From: Cornus controversa
Taxonomy: Eukaryota > Streptophyta > Magnoliopsida > Cornales > Cornaceae
DNA: 64,000 nt
NCBI GenBank assembly: GCA_026545225.1
Contig: CM048848.1
Location: 15,170,853-15,234,852, forward strand
Direction of reading: 5' to 3'
Made by a program: the position numbers and the translations under genes. Shown piece after piece: positions 19,064-29,900 of this stretch (position 1 is the first letter of the stretch; each line of letters starts with the position of its first letter). The notes beneath the pieces were generated by a model. That model made no database searches. It was given only the letters and a program-made list of their open reading frames with translations, and was not told where the DNA came from.

Positions 19064-21753
19064 TGTAGTAACCCTTGTGAACGGGTGTGAGTGGGCGGGT
19101 GTGAAGATAGACACTGGACTGAGTTACCACACTAACAGGGTACAGGATGCTCAATCCCACATCGCCTGGGTGTGGAAAAGGGGATGTGCTTATATGTAGT
19201 ATGTTCTCTTCAAATGGTATGAGGCCTTTTGGGGTAAAACTCAAGAGCAAAACATTGCGGGCTCAGGCCCAAAGCGGACAATATCATACCATGTGTTGGA
19301 GCGAGGTATTACAGTTGGTATTAGAGCCTTAACCCAGCCAAAAATGTGCCTACGAGGACATCGGGCCTCTTAAGGGGGTGGATTGTAGTAACCCTTGTGA
19401 ACGGGTGTGAGTGAACGGGTACGAAGATAAACACTGGGCTGAGCTACCACACTGACAGGGTACAGGGTGCTCAATCCCACATCGCCTGGGTGTGGAAAAG
19501 GGGATGTGCTTATATGTAGTATGTTCTCTTCAAATGGTATAAGGCCTTTTGGGGTAAAACTCAAGAGCAAAATCGTTCGAGCTCAACCCCAAAGCGGATA
19601 ATATCATACCATGTGTTGGAGCGAGGTATTACAGTTGGTATCAAAGCCTGAATCCAGCCGGAAGTGTGCCGACGAGGACGTCAGGCCTCGTAGGGGGGTA
19701 GATTGTAGTAACCCTTGTGAACGGTGTGAGTGGGCGGGTGCGAAGATAGACACTAGGCTGAGCTACCATACTGACAGGGTACAAGATGCTCAATCCCACA
19801 TCGCGTGTGATGTGATTTCAATTATACTTAACCACTCGCAATAGAACGAGTCCTCGTAGGACAGAGCTATATAGAGGGTGTCGAACCTCAAGGACTTGCA
19901 AGGTTGAATTGTTATGTTACTCAGTCTTTGAATTAATTCTAAATTAATTGGAAAACAATTGTTGATATTTGATCTTGAAATTAATTGAGAAAATTAAAGC
20001 TTTTTATAAATTGGTGTTATGAAATTTAATCAGGAAGAGAAGGTCCTGGGAACTGACTTCACCACTAACCCTCTAACAATGACAATTGTACTAATTTGGG
20101 ACGTTTACTTTATGCATTCAGAAAAGAATGGCTACAAGCCCAATTCAATTCTATCAAGAGAATTCATTCAACATTCAATTAAGCATAACTCGTCTTCGCT
20201 TAGCATGGCCTATACATCTGACTAATTAATGATGTTATAACCCATCTTCGCTTAGTACGAATTATCAAAAATCTAAATTAAATGATATGTGAAAACTATT
20301 GTATAACTTGTCTTAACAAAATCACAGAAGTTGAAAAGAACAAACCCTAATCATTGCAAATTTGAATTCATTCTACAAGAATAAGAATAAACATGCAATG
20401 AGTCAATACATTTAAATTGAAAGCAATAGCACAGCTATTGTTTATGTCTCAGTTATACAATCAATGCATATAGTAAATCGTTCCCAAATTAATATACAAC
20501 TTAAAACATTGAAAGATAGGTTAGGGTTACGTCACTTCCCCGGAATGGTGTTTAGCCACTCATGATCGGATGTCCAAGCTTGAACGATGATGAAATCGCC
20601 ATCGTCTTGTCCGTATCGTCACGAATCGCCTCTGTATTTCTCTCTGTGTTCCTCTCTCTCCGAATACCCTAGTTTTTCCTCGTTTCCTCGTTTTTACTTT
20701 GCGAAAACAAACCAACGGGACACCTGGCCTACCCAAGGTGGCAAGTGCGCATAATAAAATGGCACTTGCTCCTCACAAAGTGGCATTTGCGCCCAAAAAG
20801 TGACAGCTGCGCAAATAGGGCAGAAAGTTGATGAAAACGTCCGTTTTAGGAAATTTTCGTGAAATATGAAATTGTGCAGAATTGAATTTCCTTCAACCCA
20901 CGCGGAGTTTGGGTCGTTTTGACAATCTTGTACGGAGTTATGGTCTGAATACCAACACGGGTCCAGGACTTTTTAGGCCTGAATTGGCCCAATCTTCTAT
21001 GCGAATGGGCCCGTGCTCCTTTTCTTCATTTAAATTCATTTCCAGCCCATTTCTTTAGTCCATTTAGTTTGGATCTTCAATATAAACATATCTCTAATGG
21101 GCCAAGCTTCAGTGATAACTAAATGAGCACCATTTGTAGCCCGATTTCACCATTCCTAATCAGAATTACCCTTAATCACCTGCAATCATAAAAATATTAA
21201 AATTATTAATAAAAATATTAAATAAATATTACTAAGACACTAATTCATATAATTTTAAGGGCATTGAATATGCAATATTCATTACTTATCAGCGTGGGTG
21301 TGGAAAAGGGGATGTGCTTATATGTAGTATGTTCTCTTCAAATGGTATGAGGCCTTTTGGGGTAAAACTCAAGAGCAAAATCGTGCGGGCTTAGGCCCAA
21401 AGCGGACAATATTATACCATGTGTTAGAGTGGGGTATTACAGTTGGTATTAGAGCCTTAACCCAGTCGAAAATGTGCCTACGAGGATGTCGTAGGGGGTA
21501 GATTGTAGTAACCCTTATGGACGGGTGTGAGTGGGCGAGTGCGAAGATAGACATTGGGCTAAGCTACCACACTAACAGGGTACAGGGTGCTCAATCCCAC
21601 ATCGCCTGGGTGTGAAAAAGAGGATGTGCTTATATGTAGTATGTTCTCTTCAAATGGTATGAGGTCTTTTGGGGTAAAACCCAAGAGCAAAATCGTGTTG
21701 TCTCAGGCCCAAAGCGAACAATATCATACCATGTGTTGGAGCGGGGTATTACA
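19064..21753 (+). mobile_element. Tandem TRIM retroelement array (four LTRs) inside a kinase pseudogene
   Basis: Fossil LTR element of the TRIM type with no coding capacity. LTRs of about 250 bp start TGTAGTAACCC and end GGTATTACA: 19064-19313, 19384-19633, 19704-21441 (split by a nested solo LTR) and 21504-21753. Between them lie internal domains of only 70, 70 and 62 bp, each with a primer site like TGGTATTAGAGCC (initiator-Met tRNA type) and a purine tract (AAGGGGGTGGA). The whole array is bounded by a perfect AAAAT duplication (19059-19063, 21754-21758), so it entered as one element and then multiplied, or arrived as a multimer. LTRs are roughly 93-95 percent alike by eye. Confidence 0.88.
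19808..21291 (+). mobile_element. Solo LTR nested in TRIM LTR 3
   Basis: 1484-bp fossil starting TGATGTGATTTC and ending TTACTTATCA, with a perfect GCGTG target duplication (19803-19807, 21292-21296). It has no internal domain, primer site or coding region, so it is a solo LTR. The same family is at 39111-40527. Near its middle it carries spaced copies of a GTGGCANNTGCGC motif (20725-20815). It is younger than the TRIM that it interrupts. Confidence 0.85.
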
Positions 21754-21895
21754 AAAATACTAGACCTCTGGAATAAAGACAAGTATTTCTCCCTTGACAA
21801 CATTTTAAACAGTAGAGATCCAAAGGAATAAATGTCACACTTCTCAGTTTTATCTGCCTTGACACAGCATATCTAGGGGCAAGATAATCCCCTAG
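21754..21895 (-). pseudogene. ZRK-like fragment, right of TRIM array
   Basis: Continuation of the fragment at 18815-19063. The minus strand gives the alpha-F region (an EKCDIYSFGSLLFK-like stretch) and the following LSREKYLSLFQRSS-like helix. Collinear with 5062-5165 in the first block. Confidence 0.7.
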
Positions 21896-22148
21896 TCACA
21901 TGATCAAAATAACAGTTTCTCTAATACACATCCCAATATACATAATAAATTCATTCAAATGTTGATGAGCCTGTAGCATCGCTATAACTAGCTCTAGCCA
22001 CAAAATCCATTTCAAAGTAACTTGGAAAAACCTAATACATCTTGAATAAATAAACTCTTCTTCTTTACAGAGTCTGACATCTCATCATTTGTCACCTGAA
22101 AGAATAAGTAAAAAGTGAGCTCACAATTCCACAAACAATAACTCAATC

Positions 22149-22696
22149 TCATTGACTACTGGGATTCATATATGGAGTACCGTTGCAGCACTGAAATTTT
22201 ATAATCCTTCTAATCTCTTGTGCTACTTCTTTCATTGTTGGCCTGCCCTCTGGAGTTTCTTTATGGCATTTGGATGCCAGTGTCCATGCCATTGACAGCT
22301 TCCATTGATCTTCCAACATGATATAAGGTCCAATGTATGTTTTAGCTGCCTCAATGATAAATTCATGAAGATGTGGCTCGCCCTCTTCCAAGCCGAAGCT
22401 CCCACTCCACTGACCAAAAGAAGAAGATGTTGTTGCTCTTTGATTTGATGCAACAAAATCAGGATTAGGATTATTCTTTGCCTCCCCAACTCCCTTGACA
22501 AAATTACAAGCACCGTATGATGCCAAAATAGATTCAAGTTGTTCACTTTTTTCCTAGATCCCTAGACATAATAAGTAAACACATGATTCTTTCTGCTGAC
22601 AAAATTTCAATTTATAGCGATCCAAAAGAGTAAACATCACATTTCTCAGTAAGTTGCCTTGTTGCGAGGTATTCAGGTGCTGCATGAGGTGCCCAT
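22149..22696 (-). pseudogene. ZRK-like pseudokinase with core deletion, copy B
   Basis: Duplicate of 6006-6541 with the same fusion of MGTS to the activation-segment end and the same preserved C-terminal part (GEPHLHEFIIEAAKTYIGP to NPSSQ). The linker here reads ILASYGACNFVKGVGEAKNN and is slightly more complete than in copy A. The UTR splice donor reads GATAGG and the acceptor TGCGG, both off consensus, as in copy A. Dead as a kinase-like gene; the deletion is older than the block duplication. Confidence 0.85.
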
Positions 22697-22846
22697 ACCG
22701 CAGAAACACCAGCCTAATAATTAGAAATTTCCTCTTTAGTTAATGGAAAAGATATCCTAGACAAGTTTACTCATAGAAACCATCTTATGCTTAAGGATGA
22801 TCAATTCACTAAATTTTTGGAAAACTAATTTTCATTCCTAAACGAA

Positions 22847-22901
<55 letters not shown>

Positions 22902-23610
22902 TGCCTAATAATTTAACCATTAACCAAAAAAAGAAAATGCATATCAATAATTTACATGTATTGCTGTAGGATTTGGGTATCTCAGGCCTCAGCTATAAGT
23001 TATTAGAAATAATTGCGCATACACATAAAGACTAAAAAGGAAGTAGTTCATAAAAATCAGATTTAAGAAAGCTAACGATATTTTGCGAAGGGAAATATGG
23101 ATAGAAAAAACAAAAAGATAAATCCTATCCTGGTTTTGAGATATTTTATCTGTCATTAATTTTTATCTACTCAGAGTCTGATCTTTGCCTTCTTTGCCTT
23201 GAATTTATTCCAAATCTATAAAACATGCACATGCCATGAAGAGATTAGGCTATGAGATCGTTACTTTCTGATTTGAAGATATATGCAAGAGAAAGCTTGA
23301 GTATCTATATAGCTCCTCTCTCTCACTCCCCCTATCTTTTTCTTGAGGAAGACAAGTCAAAGTTTTCCTTTCTTTAATACGGAGTATTTTTTTTCCCCTT
23401 TTTTTCTGGTAGGCAGAAGAAGTAAATTGTGGCTTGAAATTTCCCACGTTAGAAAGTAAATCTTTTTTGTGGTGGGTGAATTTGTAGGACACAAACTTAA
23501 ATCTTTTCAAAATATAATAATAAATAATTATTTTCAAAAAATAAAAAATTTAACTGCACTCATATGCATAATTTGTTAGAACCTGCACTAACACTCTTGT
23601 CTATCATTAA
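22697..23610. other. Leader of copy B pseudogene and spacer
   Basis: Collinear with 6542-7420. Contains the TA microsatellite (22849-22900), the CT-rich leader block at 23310-23345 and AT-rich spacer. No gene. Confidence 0.6.
22849..22900. repeat. (TA)n microsatellite
   Basis: About twenty-six TA units in the former UTR intron of the copy B pseudogene, at the position of the 6634-6693 run. Confidence 0.9.
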
Positions 23611-24112
23611 CTTAGACATGAAATAACAAGATTGCCCATTTTAAGGTGGAAATAGTCATTCTCTTATAATGAAATAGAATGAAGATTCCATTTCTAGTAA
23701 GATTAAAAAAAAGTTATATTACCAAAAAACTATTTACCTCCACTACCACATCACCTCTACCACCACTGCTACCACCACTACCACCCTCACCACCTCCACG
23801 TTGCCACCTTTTTCCACCACACCACCTCCATATCACCACCACCTCCACATAACCACCTTCTTCCATCACCTCCACCACCACCTCCACCTTCACCGCCACT
23901 TTGTCACATTCCTCCACCACCACATCTTTGTTAATTTAATTTATTTGCCACTAGGAGGGGTATTTTGGATACTTTGATTTAAATTTTATTTCATTTCTAT
24001 CTCATATTCATATTCGCAATCAAACAATAGAATGAGAATAACCATTTCATTATATTCCCAATTGCATTCCATTCCATTCTCGTGTACCAAACACAGTATA
24101 ATGTTGAACCCA
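23611..24112. mobile_element. MITE-like element with GGT/CCA-rich core
   Basis: A segment absent from the first block. Its ends are related in reverse: TCTTATAATGAAATAGAATG at the left, and ATAGAATGAGAATAACCATTTCA followed by CATTCCATTCTCGTGTACCAAACAC at the right. The core (23744-23925) is a degenerate CCACCA/CCTCCA run. ATTCC-rich termini with a terminal GTGTTTGGTACACGAGAATG (read in reverse) are common in plant non-autonomous DNA transposons. Superfamily and exact ends are uncertain. Confidence 0.5.
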
Positions 24113-24261
24113 ATTTTCTCTCACAGCACCAAAACCATCAAATCCCTCATCACTTCATTCTTCATCTCTATGAGTCCATCTCTGTGTATCACAAAAGATG
24201 ATTGAAGCCAAACCCCCCTAGTGGACATGCCCAAAAAATGATCATAGAGTAACACATCTCT

Positions 24262-24757
24262 GATACTTCATGGACATGCCCATAATTTAGTAACAATTTT
24301 TATTAATTTGAACACTTGTCTAACACATTCCGGACACTTACTAACATATCATGTACTCTCAAATACAAGTCTTATAAAATACGAACACATAACAATCTTG
24401 AAAATGATATTTCAAAATGTCTGATCTCTTTTTCTTTTAAAAGAAAATTGACAATTAATGCATGTCATTACATGTAATGACAATTCTAAATATGACAAAA
24501 CTCCTAACCAATATATATATATAAACACACGCAAAACTAAAACTATAATGACAAGATGAGAGAGTAATAAGATATATAATATCAGGATATTCACATAACT
24601 CTCTCATCTAAATTATGTAACACGTTCTAACTACCTTGTTTATTAAAATTATAAAATAATTATTTATATTTATATTAGTCGTGTCAATGTCGTATCCGCG
24701 TCCTACTTTTTAGGATTTGACGTATCACCGTATCTGTGTCCCGTGTTTGTGCTATGT
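24262..24757. mobile_element. GTGTC-rich inverted-repeat element, decayed copy 3
   Basis: The left part has CATGGACATGCCC and CATTCCGGACACTTACTAAC. The right part has CGTGTCAATGTCGTATCCGCG and GTGTCCCGTGTTTGTGC. Interior and flanks match 13300-13712, so this is the duplicated partner of that insertion. Confidence 0.5.
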
Positions 24758-25196
24758 AAATAAGTTTTCAAGTAAAGCAACATAGATCTGACTCAAATTT
24801 ACATACTGAATAAGGTTAACTTCAAATGGAAATAAAGAAGAAATCACGCCTTCTTCTTTGACTGAGAAATTCATGATTAAGCAATCATCTCATTAATTTC
24901 ATTATCTTGTTAGTTGAATTATTAACCATTATCTTAAATACCATCTTCTTTGACTGAGAAACTCATCAAGACAACAATTATGTAAAATGTTGTGATTGGG
25001 GTTGTACACAACTTACCTAGACGATTACACAGCTTATTTACTAACCCTAACCAAATGAAAAATTATGACATTTGGGCGGCCCAAAATATTATCTTGAAGT
25101 TGTAATTTTTCTATGAGTTGAAATTTTGGCCAACCAAATGAAAAATTATGTAGAGAAGAAATAGGAAAATAATAGGGAACCTATTGTGTGTTGTGC
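24758..25196. other. Right end of second duplicated block
   Basis: Collinear with 13713-14210 (including the repeated TTTGACTGAGAAACTCAT). It stops where the copia LTR begins at about 25197, just at the point where a kinase tail would follow in the first block. The kinase array ends here. Confidence 0.6.
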
Positions 25197-25989
25197 GGTG
25201 AAGAATCGACTGCGAAAGTTTGTATAAAACTTAGAGGAGGTTGATTAGGTTTACTCACTTTTTGCTTAATTTTTCAGATTATCCCAATTTTAAGTTCAAT
25301 TAAAAATTAAAGCAATCCCACAAAGTAAGTAAATAAATAAAGTGCAATAACGTAAACGAATGCACCAGATATATGTGAAAAATCTAGATCGAGAAAAAAC
25401 CATGGGTGAGGCTTTGTAGCCTCGGAGAACTAGATCCATTATCGTCGAAGCAAAGTACAACAGACTCTTTTCCAGACTCACAATCAATCTACTCTGACAA
25501 GAACTTGATGCGGAACACCTTAGACTTACTCTTGCGACTCCCTCGTCCAATTGTTGTAGACTTCCGGCTAACGTCACAATTCTTGAAGAAGGGTAACTGG
25601 AAGAATAAAAACGCTCAGCAAAGTATTTTTGTCCCCTTTGTAGTGCGATCTTTTTCTCTTTCCTCACCAACAAACAGTTGTAAATGAAACCAAATGATCC
25701 AATAGCTTGATCAATAAGAAATCTCTAAAGTAGTCTTCGAACGACTAATCAAGGAAAGAGAGTCATCCTAAATCACTCAGTGAATATGTGTGTGCTCTCA
25801 AAAATATAAACAGAAAAACAAAGTTTTCTGTTGAAAAACATCTATATGTTTTATCTCTTTAAAAATATCTTTTTTTATGCGTTTGAAAGTTTCGTGAAAG
25901 CACACCGAGAGAGAAATCATATGAGGTTTTTATGGATATTAAAAATCATAATTTTTCATAAAAAATAAGTTAAAAATCAATAGGAAACA
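25197..25989 (-). mobile_element. Sirevirus-like copia LTR fragment (fossil)
   Basis: Read on the minus strand this matches the LTRs at 31089-32031 and 58545-58839. It has a stretch with GAGAGCACACACATATTCACTG, then AAGGGGACAAAAATACTTTG, and the terminal part with a CACCGCACAACACA end. The LTR start is cut off where another LTR begins at 25990. Broken; not linked to an internal domain in this orientation. Confidence 0.7.
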
Positions 25990-26919
25990 TGTAAAGACCG
26001 GGTCCAATTTTGATCGGTTTTCTTTTATGCATCATTTTCATCATAAAATCTATTTTAAATGATGTTTTACATGTTTTAAATATGAAAAATATGTTTAGAA
26101 ACTTGTTTAGAGATTTTGGGAAGTTTTGAGAGCGTTTGGCAAAATTTGGTTTTATACCAAATAAAATATTTAAAGAGTTAAGGAAGCAATATATTTCAGA
26201 GCCATAGCCGCTTTCGAAATCGAAAACGGAGGTCAGGAGGGTACGTTAAGTGGCCAGGGGCATTTTGGTCATTTTGCGCCCTAGATATTATAAATATCTA
26301 AGGCTAAAAATTCAAGCCATTTGAACATTCTCCCAGCTCTCTCTTCTATCCCATTTCATCTTTCTTCCCTCTCTCTTCATTTCAGAGGCCGTAGGCTTAG
26401 ATAATTAAGTTGTCGGTGAAGAACAACTTGGTGTACGTGACAAGTTCTTCGGTTTGAACCGAACAAACGTGAATTTCGTTAAGGTAGAACTTGGAGGTAT
26501 TTTTGAGAATTTGTTAAAAAGTCTTCAAATTCGAGGTAGGAGTGTTTCTTCCTTCTTACTCATCATTTTAGTGTTTTGGTAAGATTGGAAATGTATTGGT
26601 TGAGTTGGGTTGAGTTTGGCATGTATGGGAGAGTGTTAGGGTTGTGTATTGTACTCTTCTTTTCCTTATGATTTACACATGTGTATGTTATGCATATTGT
26701 GGTATGTGATAAATGTGAGATTTTACATGTTGAATGCACGATAATGTAAATGTGTTGTAAAATATGATGAATTATATGCATATATGAGATGTATGCATGG
26801 TTTTAAACATATATGTGGTAATATGTGGTGTGTGATAGTATAATGCATGCTAGAAATTACATGTAACAAGAATGTGTATTGAAAAGCATGAAAAGTATAT
26901 GCTTTGTGTCAAATGTGCT
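25990..26919 (+). mobile_element. Tekay-like gypsy LTR fragment (fossil)
   Basis: Starts TGTAAAGACCGGGTCC and shares several blocks with the LTR at 52442-55142 read in reverse, such as GCGCCCTAGATATTATAAAT (GCACCCTAGATATTATAAAT there). About 930 bp remain of an LTR that is about 2.7 kb in its relative. It abuts copia LTR sequence on both sides. Confidence 0.65.
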
Positions 26920-29900
26920 GATGTCATCTCTAATTTCCTTACTTGCTTTATTTATTTTGTAATTGGATTGGATGCTTAATTGATAATCATTATGGGTAAT
27001 TAATCAATCATAAAAATTGGACTAGGAGACCTATCACCCCCTCTAGGTCTAAGGATTAGAATCTCACTATAAATTAACTAAACCATTTCCACACAGCGTA
27101 ACTCACATTTGGTATCAGAGCGGGTTATTTAGTCTTGAGTTAGATTTTGTTTGGTTGATTTAGTTGTGAATTTCAAGATGTCTCATATTATGTCTTTTGA
27201 TGATGATAATGTTATACCTTAGTTATCTGATTCTATAACTGGTATGCATCTTGAGTGGTCTAAGCTGAAAAGTGATTATGAAAATTTGTTAGAGAAATTG
27301 AAAATTGCATAACTTGATAGAAATATTTATAAATTGATAGTTTTTGTCACCAATAAAAATTTAGAGGAGCTGATGTGTGATAAGATGAATCTTCTTGGTA
27401 AAATTCAATTTCTGGAACAGAGAGTTAAATAGATGAAAGTGTTTAATAATTCACTTGAGCATAAGATGGATAATTTGAATAGTAAACTTGTTAAATCTAA
27501 TCAGTCTTTCAGAAATTTAACTCTGACACTTGTAAATTTGGTAAGTTGAATTTTACAAAAAATTTGAGTAATAAAGAAGAATTGAAACTTAGGCGTGATA
27601 AGATGAATCTTCTTGGTAAAGTTTAATTTCTAGAACAGAGAGTTAAACAGATTAAATGGTTTAATAATTCACTTGAGCGTAAGACTGATAATTTGACTAA
27701 TAAACTTGTTAAATCTAATTAGTCTTTTAGAATTTTAACTCTGACACTTGTAAATTTAGTAAGTTGGATTTTACTAAAAACTTGAGAAATAAAGAAGAAT
27801 TGATTTCAACTTTAAAGGATTTGTCACTTTAAAAATTAAAAGATGTTTATGTGAAAATTGAGACTATGTCTTCTCTATTACTCATGCTCCAAAACTTTTT
27901 TCAACATGCCATTTTTGTGGAGAAAAAGGTCACATCAAGTATAAGTGTCAAAAGAGAAAAATTGAACTGAAAAAGCGTAAGTCCTTAGACAGTTCAAGAG
28001 CTTTGCTTAGTGAGATGAAAAAACTTGAAAAGAATTAACAAGAATTGAAAAAAAAATGATAAATTGACTTGCTTTAATTCTGTTCTGGATTCTCATAAAG
28101 CTAGAGAGAAGATCAAGAAGAAAGAACCCTTGGAAACTAATAATTCTAATTCTAAAACAGTTAGGAAATTACTTGATCATAAATCTGAAACTATTTGGAT
28201 GAAGAAGGATAGTCTAAAATGTCTGGTCATGTACACTGCAGTTAGAGCACTTGGTCCTACAAATTGGTATTTTGATAGTGGTTATTCTAGGCATCTGACT
28301 AGAGACTAAACATTGTTTACCACTTTTAAGAATTTTTCCAACAGATCTATTACTTTTGGTGGTGACAATGCATCTAAAGTGAGTGGTAAAGGTAGAATTG
28401 ATTTTCCGACTTTTTGTGAATTGAAAAATATTCTGTATGTTAAAGGTTTAGCTGCAAACTTGTTGAATATTAGTCAAATATGTGATAATGGTTTTCAAGT
28501 TCATTTTACTCGACATGGTTGTTTTGTAACTAATGAGCAGGGTGATTGTGTTTTGAAATGATTTAAGACTTCTGATAATTGTTATGTGATATTTTCAGAT
28601 CTTTCACATGTTTATATTTCTACAATTATTGATGAAACTATCTTATGGTATAGGAGACTAGTCATGTGAATTACAATAATTTGGTAAGTCTGTCTAATCA
28701 TGAACAAGTTCGAGGTTTGCCTAAGTTGAAAAGGCCAATAGATGAGGTATGTGGACCATGTCAATTAGGTAAGCAAACTAGAGTGTCACATAAGAGACTT
28801 AAGCATCGACTCACTTCTAGACCTTTATAGTTAATTCATATCGATTTGATGGGTCCAAAACTCAAAGCAAAAGTGGTAAAAAGTACATGCTTATAATGGT
28901 TGATGATTTTTCATGATTTATTTTTATTATTTTTTTGAGAGAAAAGTCTGATACTTTTGTTTCCTTCAGGTCGATTTGTCAAAGGATCCAAAATGAGAAA
29001 CAATATGCACCCAAAACACCTTAGCATAATGGTGTAGTTGAAAGGAAGAATAGGACAATTGCAGAGATGGTACATACTATGCTTCATAAGAGTAAGTTAG
29101 CTAAACACTTTTGGGCTGAAGCTATTAGTACTGTTTGTCATGTTTTGAATATGGTGTACCTTAGGTTTGGAACTGAAAAGACTTCATATGAACTGTGGTA
29201 TGGTAAAACGCCCAACATTAAACACTATAGAGTTTTTAGAAGTAAATGTTATATCCTTAGAGATGGAGGAAATTTGAGAAAATTTGACTCTAGAAGTGAT
29301 GAAGGATACTTTTTGGGATATGCATTGAATAGTCGGGCTTATTGGTATTTAATTGTCACACTAAAGTTGTTATGGAGTCTTTTAAGGTTGTGATTGATGA
29401 TTCAAGGCCTAGGGAGATACATGATCAACTTGAGAAAGAAGAAGGAATAAATACTTTAGGGTTGCTTGAGAGTGAACCTAGTGAGAGAGTGGTTGAGAAA
29501 GAAATTAAAGATAAGGTTGAGGATGTAAGTGGTGATGAAATCATGGAAGTGGTTGATAATACACATGCACCTATAGAAAATCCTACACCATATGAGGAAG
29601 TCCCAATGTCTGGTAGTTCTAGGATTCGAAGTAGTCATCCATTGACAAATTTGATAGGGCCATGGGAGGAAATAAATACTAGGAGTAGAGTCTGAGATAA
29701 TATAGGACACTCATGTCATATGGCTTAGTTTGAACCTAAGAGTATTGATGAGGTTCTTCAAAGTTCTTATTGGCTTGTAGCTATGCAAGAAAAGCTGAAT
29801 CAATTTGTGAAGAATGATATTTGGGAGATAGTGCCTCAACCTAGGGATGTGAACATCATAGGAACAAAATGGATCTTTAAAAATTAACTTGATAAGAATG

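Noticed and set aside
23714-23923. Val/Gly/Glu-rich 69-codon frame
   Set aside because: It is the translated CCA/CCT-rich core of a MITE-like element, not a glycine-rich protein gene.
25296-25673. 125-codon minus-strand frame
   Set aside because: It lies wholly in a copia LTR fragment. Related LTRs at 31089-32031 and 58545-58839 do not keep the frame.
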